A DNA stretch of 64,000 nt from Betaproteobacteria bacterium TMED82 (GCA_002170395.1 NHEJ01000004.1:1-64000), one strand, 5' to 3'. Counted from the stretch's first letter, positions 16,758 through 25,928 are shown. Numbers and translations are program-made. The notes: a model not told the origin generated them from the sequence alone.

Positions 16758-17951
16758 CTAACGGGTCACCAGCCCTTGAGGTGGAGTATTGTTTCTCCAA
16801 TATTCTTGAGCAGCAGCAACACCACTTCCGGGTGTAACACTGACACCATTATCCAACATGGACATTTCTGCGCCCACAATGCCCGCACTTAAATGAACCT
16901 CATTCATGTCTCCCAAATGCCCAATCCGAAAAAGCTTTCCAGCGACCTTGGTTAATCCCGCACCTAAAGAGACATTATAACGCTTATAGGCATGAAGTAT
17001 AATTTCAGCTCCATTCACGCCCTCAGGAAGCATCACCGCCGTGACAGTATCTGAATACCACTTCGGTTCCTTTGCACAAAGCTTTAACCCCCACCCATTG
17101 TGAACAGCCGCTCGGGCACCCTCAGCTAAGTAATGATGTCTAGCTATGATATTGTCAAGACCTTCCTCCTCAATTACTGCAATTGCCTCTTTCAAACCAT
17201 AAAACAGAGGTAATGCTGGAGTGTATGGGAAATACCCTGTCTTGTTGGCATTGAGCATTTGATCAAGGTCAAAATAATCTCTTTTCAGGCCAGCACTTTC
17301 GGTCAGACTTAGAGCCTTTTCACTAACGCAAAGAATGCCAAGTCCAGCAGGCAGCATCAGACCTTTCTGTGAACCAGTCACACACATGTCAACCTTCCAG
17401 TCATCAAACCTGAAATCCACCGAGGCCAAAGCACTAACACTATCAACAAACAAAAGAGCAGGGTGACCAACTTTATCGAGCACTTTTCTTACCCCCTCAA
17501 TATTCGAAGTTACACCGGTGGCAGTTTCATTTTGGCATGCTAGGACCGCCTTTATGCTATGTGACGTATCAGCTGAAAGAACTGCTTCGTATTCATCAAG
17601 GGGGACACCTGTACCCCATTCACAATCAATCTCGTGCACATCAAGCCCATGATTTTTACACATCTCTATCCAGAGGTGACTGAACTGACCAAATCTGGAA
17701 GCTAAAACCTTATCACCTGGAGATAAGGTATTTGTAATTGCAGCTTCCCAACAACCTGATCCAGAGGACGGAAATATGAAAGGCGTACCGGACTCAGTTC
17801 GGAATATTCTTTTCAATCCTGGTAATAAAGATTCATACAAACGAGGAAAGTTAGGGGATCTGTGATCCTCCATGGAAACCATCATCGCCCTATTAATTCT
17901 GTCCGGCAAATTAGTCGGTCCCGGTACAAATAAAAAATTACGCCCTGCCAA
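16758..17951 (-). CDS. sgaA: Serine--glyoxylate aminotransferase
   Basis: SgaA transfers the amino group of serine to glyoxylate, giving hydroxypyruvate and glycine, a PLP-dependent class V reaction. The N-terminal GRNFLFVPGPTNLPDRINRA, the PLP lysine in VTGSQKGLMLPAGL and the C-terminal RIGHLGDMNE are family features. The TTG at 17951 is selected because GGGGAG lies 7 nt upstream and the N-terminus then matches the family; another TTG at 17966 would include that Shine-Dalgarno in the coding sequence. It regenerates the glycine acceptor for GlyA, encoded just upstream. Confidence 0.9.
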   Translation of the reverse strand: MAGRNFLFVPGPTNLPDRINRAMMVSMEDHRSPNFPRLYESLLPGLKRIFRTESGTPFIFPSSGSGCWEAAITNTLSPGDKVLASRFGQFSHLWIEMCKNHGLDVHEIDCEWGTGVPLDEYEAVLSADTSHSIKAVLACQNETATGVTSNIEGVRKVLDKVGHPALLFVDSVSALASVDFRFDDWKVDMCVTGSQKGLMLPAGLGILCVSEKALSLTESAGLKRDYFDLDQMLNANKTGYFPYTPALPLFYGLKEAIAVIEEEGLDNIIARHHYLAEGARAAVHNGWGLKLCAKEPKWYSDTVTAVMLPEGVNGAEIILHAYKRYNVSLGAGLTKVAGKLFRIGHLGDMNEVHLSAGIVGAEMSMLDNGVSVTPGSGVAAAQEYWRNNTPPQGLVTR

Positions 17952-18020
17952 ATCATTTCTCCCCAAAAAGTTGACTATAAAAAATCTTCGCCGGAAAGCA
18001 AAGAAAGCTTTAAATTTAAG

Positions 18021-19304
18021 CTATTTACCGTAAACTGGAAACTCGGAAGTGAGCTCCGCAACGCTCTCTTTCACAGAGCGCAGAACCTCAGCATCTTCCG
18101 GTGAATCCAATAAATCAGCTATTAAATTTGCTAAAATAGCAGACTCTTTTTCCTTAAAACCTCTCGTAGTCATTGCCGGTGATCCAATTCTTATCCCGGA
18201 CGTGACGAATGGCTTTTCAGGGTCATTAGGTATTGCATTTTTATTGACTGTGATATGCGCTTTACCCAACAATTCTTCAGCAGCTTTTCCAGTAATGTTT
18301 TTCGCTCTCAGGTCAACTAAAATTAGATGACAATCGGTTTTACCGGAAACTATCCTTAAGCCTCTATCTACAAAAGTGTCAGCCATTTGAGAGGCATTTT
18401 TCAAAACCTGCTCTTGGTAAACTTTAAAAGCGGGAGTAAGTGCTTCTTTAAAAGCCGCAGCCTTAGCAGCTATGACGTGCATTAAAGGTCCACCCTGAAT
18501 TCCAGGAAAAATCAGGGAATTCAATTTCTTTGCGTGTTCCTCTTGAGACAATATAATACCTCCTCTAGGACCACGAAGTGTTTTATGAGTTGTACTAGTT
18601 ACGAAGTCAGCTATTCCGACTGGACTTGGATATACCCCAGCCGCGATTAACCCTGAATAATGTGCCATATCTACCAGAAAAAAAGCTCCAACCTTATCAG
18701 CAATTTCTCTAAAACGCTTCCAATCTATTACCAAAGAATAAGCAGAGGCACCAGCAATTATCATCTTTGGCTTATGTTCAATCGCCAACTGTTCAACTTT
18801 GTCATAGTCTATAGTTTCGTCGATTTCCCTTAGCCCGTACTGAACAGCATTGAAAACTTTTCCTGAAAGATTTACCGAAGCTCCATGTGTGAGGTGCCCC
18901 CCGTCAGCCAAGGACATTCCTAGTATGGTATCTCCTGGCTTTAAGTAAGCGAAAAATACTGCTTGGTTTGCTTGGGAACCAGAATGTGGTTGAACGTTAG
19001 CATATTCAGCCTTGTAGAGTTCTCTGAGTCTGGCTATAGCTAATTCCTCGGCCACATCAACATTCTCACAACCTCCGTAGTATCTTTTGCTGGGATACCC
19101 CTCAGCGTACTTGTTTGTCATAACTGAACCCTGTGCCTGCATCACTACGGGACTCGTATAATTTTCAGAGGCAATCAACTCTATATGTTGCTCTTGTCTA
19201 AGGTTTTCAGCCTGCATGGCCTCCCATAACTCAGGGTCGCTAACGTCCATGGACATATTGTTTGGAAAAGAACAAACACGAATTTCAGGTGGTTGCTTGG
19301 TCAT
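18021..19304 (-). CDS. glyA: Serine hydroxymethyltransferase
   Basis: GlyA transfers the methylene group of methylene-tetrahydrofolate to glycine to form serine, or the reverse, with PLP. Typical segments are [29 protein letters not shown], the PLP lysine in [14 protein letters not shown], and [20 protein letters not shown] Shine-Dalgarno 6 nt upstream supports the ATG at 19304. That adds about 16 residues ahead of the usual start (MSMDV at 19256), which lacks a ribosome site. It leads the serine-cycle cluster here; whether a second housekeeping copy exists elsewhere is unknown. Confidence 0.95.
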   Translation of the reverse strand: MTKQPPEIRVCSFPNNMSMDVSDPELWEAMQAENLRQEQHIELIASENYTSPVVMQAQGSVMTNKYAEGYPSKRYYGGCENVDVAEELAIARLRELYKAEYANVQPHSGSQANQAVFFAYLKPGDTILGMSLADGGHLTHGASVNLSGKVFNAVQYGLREIDETIDYDKVEQLAIEHKPKMIIAGASAYSLVIDWKRFREIADKVGAFFLVDMAHYSGLIAAGVYPSPVGIADFVTSTTHKTLRGPRGGIILSQEEHAKKLNSLIFPGIQGGPLMHVIAAKAAAFKEALTPAFKVYQEQVLKNASQMADTFVDRGLRIVSGKTDCHLILVDLRAKNITGKAAEELLGKAHITVNKNAIPNDPEKPFVTSGIRIGSPAMTTRGFKEKESAILANLIADLLDSPEDAEVLRSVKESVAELTSEFPVYGK

Positions 19305-19373
19305 AAAAAACTCCCAATAAGTTACGGTAAAACAGCTTAAACATTAAAGACAAAATAACAGTTAGAATCGAGA

Positions 19374-19402
19374 ATGATAACCTTTTGACTGTACTTCATC
19401 AA
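19374..19402 (-). promoter_or_regulatory. Putative promoter of the glyA-sgaA-hprA-mtdA-fchA-fhs cluster
   Basis: On the minus strand TTGATG (19397-19402, 4 of 6 consensus) and TATCAT (19374-19379, 5 of 6) are spaced by 17 bp. Initiation near 19367 would give a leader of about 60 nt with the GGGAG ribosome site of glyA. The short leader shows no obvious riboswitch. The gap between glyA and the upstream pabBC gene is 123 bp, the largest in this cluster, consistent with a new transcription unit. Confidence 0.5.
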
Positions 19403-19427
19403 TAGATAAAATCCAAATTTCGTTCTA

Positions 19428-21266
19428 TTAATTATTAATAGGAGCTAAGGAAACTTTAAAAATTCCCCGTAGTGAGTTAGTTAGATAAATTTCTTCAGCT
19501 TCGCGAACGTCTTTAGCACTCAAGACCGCCTCGTGAGCCGAATAAGCTGGGTCTTTCAGCACTATTTCTCTCATTATTCCTGGTAATAATCCACATTTGA
19601 CTGGTGGCGTGTATAAACTTCCCTCAATTCTTATAAAGACATTTGACCTACCACCCTCTGTGATTTCCCCCTTTTCATTTAAAAATAAACCATCAAATCC
19701 TCCACAAACCTCAGCTTTTCTCCAACATAAGTCATATAACTTTCGAGCAGTTGTCTTATGCTTCAACAGGGGATCAAAACTGTTAATATGCATAAATTGC
19801 TCACCCAAAAGATCTTTTGCCCAAAAAATTTTTACTCGTTCCCCCATACTCTCAAGCTTGCTTATTCTTTCTTCCAACGTGCCGTCAGCATTCAGTTGGA
19901 TCCGAAATTTGTATTCCAAGGAGCTTATACAAGACTCTTCCACTTTAGACTTAATAAAGAACTCTATTTGATCACGATCATATGGAATTCCGAAGTTTGC
20001 TGCTGATCGCATCAACCTACGCATGTGGAACTCGAACCTGTAGAGCTTGCACCCAAAGACCTTGATAGTCTCAAATAAGCCGACACTGCAAGGTAGCTTC
20101 ACAAGAAACGAGGACTTTAGCAAACATTCTTTCCACTCCTCCGAATTATTTGATCCGATAGTAATCCCAGAGCCAACTCCAAATTTAATTTGATGTTTCT
20201 TATTCACTTCAACAGTTCTGATCAAAACGCTCATTGCGAAATCTCCCAGGTCATTGTCATTTGAGCAAGGATCGAACCAGCCTAAGGCACCGCAATATGA
20301 TCTCCTTCTTTTGCTTTCTAGAGAATCAATAATTTCCATTGTCCTTTTCTTTGGAGCTCCAGTAACCGAGCCACAAGGAAAAGTGGCGTTGAGTAGTTTT
20401 CTGAGAGTGGTTTCCTCTCTAAGTCTGGATAATACCGTTGAGGTCATTTGAAAAACTTCACCTACCTTCTCAACGTCAAATAAGTTTTCTACTTCCACCG
20501 AGCCAGTTTGGCTTATTCTTGCAAGATCATTTCTTATCAAATCTACAATCATCAAGTTTTCGGCCCTGTTCTTTTCGTCTGATGCTAGATCTGCTGGTTT
20601 GAATCCTCTTGTAGCTAAGGTTCCTTTCATGGGTTTGGCTTTTAACAGCCCATTTTTATTAGCTAAAAACCACTCTGGAGAAAAAGATAATAAGTCAAAA
20701 TCATCTAACTGGAAAAAGGCACCAAAAGAACTAGGTTGTTTTTCTCTAAGTCTTAAGTACAAACCCAAGGGGGTTCCATATAACTGCCCCTCGATGCGGA
20801 ACGTATAATTTACCTGATAGGTGTGTCCAAGTGTAATGAGCTCTTTAATTTTTTCTAAATGTATCAGAAACTCTTTTTCATCTAAACTCAAACTTATATT
20901 GCAAACGCCGCTTAATTTATCCTGATTTATAGTGCTCTGGTTACTTTCAAACTCCCACTGTTTTTTTAGCCAAGTCGTAGCCTCCCGCTGACTTAGAGGG
21001 CTATAGCCATCAAAAACCCAAGCCTTAAGAAGAGGGTAGGCGTCATCAGGGAGCTGTAGACCTTGTAAAATCAATCCCAATTCATAATTAAATACACTAA
21101 CCACATACTGACCACGGCGATTGGCTTCTTGAATTTCGTTAAGAGCAGAGTCAACTTCCCGGGCAGTATTAGCGGTAATACTAAAAATCGGGTTTTCATA
21201 AACCCGGCTAGATCGATTTGATTCAGTACTAGAAAAATCATCTAGTAAAATTGTGCTTGGAGGCAT
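19428..21266 (-). CDS. Fused aminodeoxychorismate synthase component I / aminodeoxychorismate lyase
   Basis: This 612-residue chain joins PabB (about 1-395), which makes 4-amino-4-deoxychorismate from chorismate and ammonia, to PabC (about 400-612), the PLP lyase that releases p-aminobenzoate. PabB motifs are KPMKGTLATRG, DLIRNDLARIS, FPCGSVTGAPKKRTMEII and GVGSGITIGS. The PabC half shows SVGLFETIKVFG and EGGRSNVFI. The start at 21266 has GAGG 7 nt upstream. No pabA is present here, so TrpG or another amidotransferase must supply ammonia. PABA feeds folate synthesis, and this gene lies beside the folate-dependent C1 cluster. Confidence 0.92.
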   Translation of the reverse strand: MPPSTILLDDFSSTESNRSSRVYENPIFSITANTAREVDSALNEIQEANRRGQYVVSVFNYELGLILQGLQLPDDAYPLLKAWVFDGYSPLSQREATTWLKKQWEFESNQSTINQDKLSGVCNISLSLDEKEFLIHLEKIKELITLGHTYQVNYTFRIEGQLYGTPLGLYLRLREKQPSSFGAFFQLDDFDLLSFSPEWFLANKNGLLKAKPMKGTLATRGFKPADLASDEKNRAENLMIVDLIRNDLARISQTGSVEVENLFDVEKVGEVFQMTSTVLSRLREETTLRKLLNATFPCGSVTGAPKKRTMEIIDSLESKRRRSYCGALGWFDPCSNDNDLGDFAMSVLIRTVEVNKKHQIKFGVGSGITIGSNNSEEWKECLLKSSFLVKLPCSVGLFETIKVFGCKLYRFEFHMRRLMRSAANFGIPYDRDQIEFFIKSKVEESCISSLEYKFRIQLNADGTLEERISKLESMGERVKIFWAKDLLGEQFMHINSFDPLLKHKTTARKLYDLCWRKAEVCGGFDGLFLNEKGEITEGGRSNVFIRIEGSLYTPPVKCGLLPGIMREIVLKDPAYSAHEAVLSAKDVREAEEIYLTNSLRGIFKVSLAPINN

Positions 21267-21304
21267 AGTCAATCCTCTGGTAAACAATTATTCCCTAACC
21301 GCTA

Positions 21305-21655
21305 CTATTTTATAATTTCATTATTTTCATTAACGTGGACAATTTTAGGTTGATGTTGTTCCAGCTTTTCATAATCTATAAGTGTGTAGGTACAGATTAT
21401 CAAGAAATCGCCTTTCGCTGCCTTTCTTGCCGCAGCCCCATTTAGAGATATGGTTCCTGAACCTTTATTAGCTTTTATTACGTAAGTTTCAAACCGTTCG
21501 CCAGTGTTTATGTTGTATATTTCAATTTTTTCGAAAGGCCGTATACCCGACGCTACGAGAAGATTTTCATCAATTGCACAAGAACCCTCATAATGCAAAT
21601 CATTACCAGTTACTTTAACACGATGAAGTTTTCCTTGAAGCATTACATGTTTCAT
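21305..21655 (-). CDS. panD: Aspartate 1-decarboxylase
   Basis: PanD decarboxylates aspartate to beta-alanine for pantothenate and coenzyme A. It is a pyruvoyl enzyme made as an inactive proenzyme that cleaves itself at Gly-Ser. The stretch MLQGKLHRVKVTGNDLHYEG followed by SCAID shows the cleavage site at Gly24-Ser25 when the ATG at 21655 is used. That is the expected position, which supports this start over the TTG 9 bp upstream. Length is 116 residues. It follows pgi divergently and precedes pabBC on the same strand. Confidence 0.93.
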   Translation of the reverse strand: MKHVMLQGKLHRVKVTGNDLHYEGSCAIDENLLVASGIRPFEKIEIYNINTGERFETYVIKANKGSGTISLNGAAARKAAKGDFLIICTYTLIDYEKLEQHQPKIVHVNENNEIIK

Positions 21656-21765
21656 AATTACCAAAAATCAATTAACTCAGTCATAATTCTAACTGTGAAC
21701 TAAAAAAGTGTCATAGACTAACAAAAATATTTTATTAATCTGTTCTTTTTGTACCTGAGGGTTTA

Positions 21766-23223
21766 ATGGTTTCAAGTGTAGTTGGTGATCTGGAGAGGAT
21801 TTCTGAGAAGGTTGTCAATATAATCTCAAAAAAAAAAAATTTTATTGAGAAGAATAATTTTATCCCTGTCTATCACGATAATTTGGTTTTTGATTTTTCC
21901 CGTCAACACATAAACGCATCAATTCTAAGTAAATTAATTCAATTGTCCGAAGAATGTGGTTTAAGAAAAAAAATAAATGGGTTGTTTGAAGGTCAGGGCG
22001 GTAGTCTGCATATTCAACTCAGAAGCCAAGAAAAAAATTCTAAAAAATCAGATGATGAGCTCTACTTAAAAATTAACAACGAAAAAAAAAGGATGCTTGC
22101 TTTTGCGACTAAAGTGAGGTCGAAAAAACTCAAGGGTTGGACAGGAAAGCCAATCACTAATGTAATTGTGTTAGGGCTTGGGGGATCCGTATTAGGTCCG
22201 AAATTTGTAATTGAATCAGTTGATGCTGAGTTCAAATTAACCACTACAACTCTTTACTTTGCATCAAATCCAGACGGGTTTGAATTAAAAAATACATTGT
22301 TACAATCTAACCCTGAAAAATCTCTAATTATTATTCAAAGTAAGTCTTTGACAACTCCCGAACTATACTTAATGTTTTCACAAGTAAAACAGTGGTTTGA
22401 AGCACACTCATGTCCGAAATTTAAAGAATTAAATCAAATGGCCGTCGTTACATCAAATATTGAGCTAGCATTGAAATTGGGATTTTTACAAGATACTGTT
22501 TTTTGGATTCCAAAATTTGTTGGAGGTAGATTTTCCGTTTGGTCATCTATCGGCTTACCAGTTGCAATTGCAATTGGGAGGAATAACTATAATTCTTTTT
22601 TGGAAGGTGCAGCAGATATGGATCAACACTTCTTGTTAGAGAAAGCATCTACCAATATCCCATTACTTGCTGCTTTGATAGCCATCTGGAACCAGAATTT
22701 TCTGAAATTCAAAACTCAGCATGTTGCGACATACTCCTCCAAATTGGATTTTCTGATTCAGTACATACAACAGCTTGAAATGGAGTCACTTGGAAAGTCA
22801 TTAAAAACAGATGGGTCCCCTTGTTTAACCGAAACTAGTGCGATTGTTTGGGGCGGCTCAGGGATTCAAGGCCAGCATGCTTATTTTCAACTTCTCCATC
22901 AGGGAACATCTATAGTACCAATTGACTTCTATGGCTTACATCCTTCATACCGAGTTGAAAATAGGGCGGAAAAAAAAGGGCACAACTTTTTGTGTGAAAA
23001 TTTAAAAGTTCAAGCTGATGCGTTAGCATTTGGTGACCCAAAGAATAATTTTCCTGGCAATCGACCAAGCAGCATTATTTGGTTAAAGGAACTCTCGCCC
23101 TCAAGTTTAGGAGGGTTGATGTCCCTTTTGGAACACAAAGTATTCACCATGGGTATTTTGTGGGGAATTAATCCTTTCGACCAACCCGGAGTAGAATTGG
23201 GAAAAAAGATGCTAAAAAAATAA
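21766..23223 (+). CDS. pgi: Glucose-6-phosphate isomerase
   Basis: Pgi interconverts glucose 6-phosphate and fructose 6-phosphate. The signature region is intact: VLGLGGSVLGPKFVIES, GGRFSVWSSIGLPVAIA, and WGGSGIQGQHAYFQLLHQGT with the active-site histidine. At 485 residues it is shorter than the usual 540-550 residue proteobacterial enzyme, mainly at the N-terminus. A run of 12 adenines (21828-21839) lies near the start of the gene but keeps frame. It is divergent from panD and convergent with ubiJ. Confidence 0.93.
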   Translation: MVSSVVGDLERISEKVVNIISKKKNFIEKNNFIPVYHDNLVFDFSRQHINASILSKLIQLSEECGLRKKINGLFEGQGGSLHIQLRSQEKNSKKSDDELYLKINNEKKRMLAFATKVRSKKLKGWTGKPITNVIVLGLGGSVLGPKFVIESVDAEFKLTTTTLYFASNPDGFELKNTLLQSNPEKSLIIIQSKSLTTPELYLMFSQVKQWFEAHSCPKFKELNQMAVVTSNIELALKLGFLQDTVFWIPKFVGGRFSVWSSIGLPVAIAIGRNNYNSFLEGAADMDQHFLLEKASTNIPLLAALIAIWNQNFLKFKTQHVATYSSKLDFLIQYIQQLEMESLGKSLKTDGSPCLTETSAIVWGGSGIQGQHAYFQLLHQGTSIVPIDFYGLHPSYRVENRAEKKGHNFLCENLKVQADALAFGDPKNNFPGNRPSSIIWLKELSPSSLGGLMSLLEHKVFTMGILWGINPFDQPGVELGKKMLKK

Positions 23224-23247
23224 TAGTTATCAAAAATTCAACTATTA
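23221..23247. terminator. Possible bidirectional AT-rich hairpin between pgi and ubiJ
   Basis: TAATAGTT (23221-23228) and AACTATTA (23240-23247) form a perfect 8-bp inverted repeat with an 11-nt loop, placed exactly between two convergent genes and overlapping both stop codons. The stem is AT-rich and the flanking T or A runs are short, so as an intrinsic terminator it would be weak. The position is the main support. Confidence 0.4.
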
Positions 23248-23835
23248 ATTTATTACTTTTTCCAAATTAGTTATTCTTTGTCTCAGCTCTCTCAGTTTTC
23301 TTTGATGGCTGACCAGATGACTCTTCTTTAGCATGATACTCTGCTCTTCAAGTGAATTTCTGACGACTCGACTGATTGTAGAGACTGCAACAGACTCGTT
23401 TATCCTCGAAAAAAAAGGTTTAAGCTTTTCAACTAAAACTTCAAGTAATGGCTCTAATGCCTGTATATTTTCAACAGAGCCCTCAACTTTTAAGCCTTTT
23501 CCAATAAAACTTTTCTTGCTCGACACATCACCCATAACTACACTGTGGAGTAAATCAACAAACTGCTTATTTAGATAATTATTATTCAAGGAGATTTGAA
23601 CGTCATCTTGTGAAAAATTCGTTTCAAAGTCCGTAGCATCTCCTAAATCAATATTTTTAAGTAACCCATCATTATCTATTTCAAGAATCAAAGAAGTGTT
23701 TTTTAAAGGATAGTCAGCCAAACGAAAAAAAATTTTTACTCCCGAAAATTTTTTTAAACAGAGCATGATCTCAATATCATCTTCAATATTCTTGTTTAGC
23801 AAATCTCTCACGGAATGGAAAAAACTGGAATACAA
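23245..23835 (-). CDS. ubiJ: Ubiquinone biosynthesis accessory factor UbiJ (SCP2 domain)
   Basis: UbiJ is a soluble lipid-binding protein with an SCP2-like N-terminal domain that helps assemble the Ubi complex around hydrophobic intermediates. The 196-residue chain fits the family: a C-terminal coiled-coil of HQRKLRELRQRITNLEKVI type and the segment GLKVEGSVENIQAL. Identity rests as much on context as on sequence, since ubiE and a Tim44-like gene precede it on the same strand. ubiB, normally next in this betaproteobacterial cluster, is not here; pgi occupies the site instead. Confidence 0.8.
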   Translation of the reverse strand: MYSSFFHSVRDLLNKNIEDDIEIMLCLKKFSGVKIFFRLADYPLKNTSLILEIDNDGLLKNIDLGDATDFETNFSQDDVQISLNNNYLNKQFVDLLHSVVMGDVSSKKSFIGKGLKVEGSVENIQALEPLLEVLVEKLKPFFSRINESVAVSTISRVVRNSLEEQSIMLKKSHLVSHQRKLRELRQRITNLEKVIN

Positions 23836-23840
23836 AACCC

Positions 23841-24746
23841 CTACTCCACCTGACTTATTCCATATAATAGCCAGCCCTCACCACTTTCACTGTACTTGCG
23901 TAGAGCCCAGATTTCATTAAAGGATTTGGCTTCTTCCTCAATTTCTTCCCTAACTAATCCATGGAAACGAATAAGAGCTTCCTGGTATGTCTCACTACCT
24001 GATTTTTCATTAGATTCGAAACTATACAACTCGGCATTGAGCTCAAGCACAGAGGTGATTGAATTTTTTGAACCAATTTGTTGGAGCTGATCTTGCAAAA
24101 TTTTACCCATTTCAGCGGAGCAAAAATTATTTATGGCCTCAACATTTTTATCATCCCAGAGTCTTTGCAACTCAACAAATTTCTCTTTCGCTACTTTCAA
24201 AAAAGCAGCTAATTCCTCCTCCCTCGCTTGTTGAGTGATTGATGTTTCAGGGCTATAAGATTCGCTTCCTCTAGTCCGATGACTCTCGGAACTGCCTTTT
24301 GTTGCAGGTGAAAAGGGTTCAACAGATGGCGGTGAGTAGCCACCTGCAAGTACGGCTTTATGTCTCGAAAAAGCAAAACGAAACAGCAAGAAAAGGCCAA
24401 GGGCACCCAAAACTATGAGTAAAAAGCTCATCAATTCTTCACCAAATCCCATATAATTTGCCAGTGCTGCAAGGCCTAGGCCGGCAGCCAGTCCCCCCAA
24501 TGGACCCAAAAAACCACTTCTTGAATTATTTTGACCTACCACATTTGCTTTATTTTGATCTACTTTCTTTGGCACTGTCTGTGGAGCACGGGAGGGCGGT
24601 GGAGTGACTTGTCTTTTCATAGGAGGCATTTTCCCAATTGATCTGCCAAATCCCATTCTACGTGCATCGGCGGAATCTATTGAAACTACGAAAAAGAGGG
24701 CACAAAAGGACAACATGGATAATATCTTCATTCTACTAAAAACCAT
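23841..24746 (-). CDS. Tim44-like domain membrane protein
   Basis: The 301-residue protein has a signal peptide ending near ADARR, a Pro/Lys-rich linker, a Gly/Ala-rich patch plus transmembrane segment (about residues 89-125, FLLIVLGALGLFLLFRFAF) and a C-terminal Tim44-like domain with WDDKNVEAINNFCSAEM. GGGAG 8 nt upstream supports the ATG at 24746. Homologues occur between ubiE and ubiJ in many betaproteobacteria, but their function is not established. A role in membrane-associated ubiquinone assembly is only a guess from context. Confidence 0.82.
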   Translation of the reverse strand: MVFSRMKILSMLSFCALFFVVSIDSADARRMGFGRSIGKMPPMKRQVTPPPSRAPQTVPKKVDQNKANVVGQNNSRSGFLGPLGGLAAGLGLAALANYMGFGEELMSFLLIVLGALGLFLLFRFAFSRHKAVLAGGYSPPSVEPFSPATKGSSESHRTRGSESYSPETSITQQAREEELAAFLKVAKEKFVELQRLWDDKNVEAINNFCSAEMGKILQDQLQQIGSKNSITSVLELNAELYSFESNEKSGSETYQEALIRFHGLVREEIEEEAKSFNEIWALRKYSESGEGWLLYGISQVE

Positions 24747-24764
24747 ATATCAATCTCCCAAAAA

Positions 24765-25517
24765 TTAATCAGTGTCGGTGCTGGTAAATGCTTGATGTAT
24801 ACTAACAGCTCCGAATAAAACCTTTTGATATCTGACTGCAGAGAAACCCGATTCGTTCATTTCTGAGCTTATTTTCATCGGATTAGGGTACGTTTTGATC
24901 GATTCCACCAAATATTGATAAGGATCCTCCTTTCCAACGACTAGTGATCCAATCTGGGGAAGCAAGTTTGAAAGATACCAATCATATAATTCCCCGAACC
25001 CTGCTTCTATCTTGGAGAACTCTAACACTAACAGTTTGCCTCCCGGTTTTAATACCCTGGAAATCTCCTTCAAGGCAGCTATTCTATCGGTAAAATTGCG
25101 TAACCCAAATGCTATCGTAGCTTTATCAAAATAACAGTCCCTGAACGGCAAAGTCTCGGCATTACACAACACGGTTCGAAAATTTTTTCCTAAATCAAGG
25201 CATCGCTGCCGTCCGATTGATAACATTTCAAAATTTACGTCTGTCATCCATAACTGCTCTTTTTTTAACAAAGTTTTACTTATTTCCAAAGCCAAGTCAC
25301 CGGTGCCACTGGCTATATCTAAGACTACATCCGAAGACTTTGCATTTAACAGCCACACAGCATATTTTTTCCATATTCTGTGTAAACCAACAGATGCTAT
25401 ATCGTTAAAGATATCGTACCTACCGGCGACATCGGTAAATACATTACCCACCAAGATACCCTTCTCTTTTTTATCAACTTTTTTATATCCAAAATTCACT
25501 CTTTGATTTGAACCCAT
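24765..25517 (-). CDS. ubiE: Demethylmenaquinone/2-methoxy-6-polyprenyl-1,4-benzoquinol methylase
   Basis: UbiE is the SAM-dependent C-methyltransferase of ubiquinone synthesis. It shows the family start VNFGYKKVDKKEKGILVGNV, the SAM-binding loop VLDIASGTGDLALE, and the UbiE signatures YDIFNDIASVGLHRIWK and AFGLRNFTDRIAALKEI. The ATG at 25517 gives the usual N-terminus of 250 residues; a GTG 12 bp upstream is possible. Together with ubiJ and the hydroxylase at 7176 it indicates aerobic ubiquinone synthesis. Confidence 0.95.
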   Translation of the reverse strand: MGSNQRVNFGYKKVDKKEKGILVGNVFTDVAGRYDIFNDIASVGLHRIWKKYAVWLLNAKSSDVVLDIASGTGDLALEISKTLLKKEQLWMTDVNFEMLSIGRQRCLDLGKNFRTVLCNAETLPFRDCYFDKATIAFGLRNFTDRIAALKEISRVLKPGGKLLVLEFSKIEAGFGELYDWYLSNLLPQIGSLVVGKEDPYQYLVESIKTYPNPMKISSEMNESGFSAVRYQKVLFGAVSIHQAFTSTDTD

Positions 25518-25538
25518 AATCTCACACACGTAACTTTA

Positions 25539-25928
25539 TTAATTTCTTGAACCATTAATGCTGCTAAGAGCATCTAAATATTCTTTCCATAGCTTATCCG
25601 AATTACTACATAATTCTGATAAATAATTCCAAGAATAAATCCCAGTATCATGTCCATCAGAAAAGGTTATCTTAATTGCATAATTACCAATCGGTTCGAT
25701 TTTCTCTACCATTACTTCTCGTTTTCCCTGTTGAATGACTTCCTGCCCTTTACCATGACCTACCACTTCTGCAGACGGCGAAAAAACTCTCAAGAACTCA
25801 AACGATAACTCCCCACGACTAGGTGCATCCTCTAGCTCGGACGCATACACTAACTCTACACATCGAGATGCTTCCTTTACAATAATTTCATCAGGGACAC
25901 CTAAAAATTTTTTTGGTTTTATTGACAT
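25539..25928 (-). CDS. DUF971 (GBBH-like N-terminal domain) protein
   Basis: This 129-residue protein matches the small DUF971 family, related to the N-terminal domain of gamma-butyrobetaine hydroxylase. Visible features include the late motif ITFSDGHDTGIYSWNYLSEL. Stand-alone members sit upstream of ubiE in many betaproteobacteria, as here, 21 bp before it. Related domains have been linked to iron-sulfur protein assembly, but no function can be assigned from this sequence. It is divergent from phoB by 28 bp. Confidence 0.82.
   Translation of the reverse strand: MSIKPKKFLGVPDEIIVKEASRCVELVYASELEDAPSRGELSFEFLRVFSPSAEVVGHGKGQEVIQQGKREVMVEKIEPIGNYAIKITFSDGHDTGIYSWNYLSELCSNSDKLWKEYLDALSSINGSRN

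Noticed and set aside
19305-19427. Glycine or tetrahydrofolate riboswitch upstream of glyA
   Set aside because: The predicted leader is about 60 nt with no recognisable aptamer core; an ordinary promoter explains the gap.
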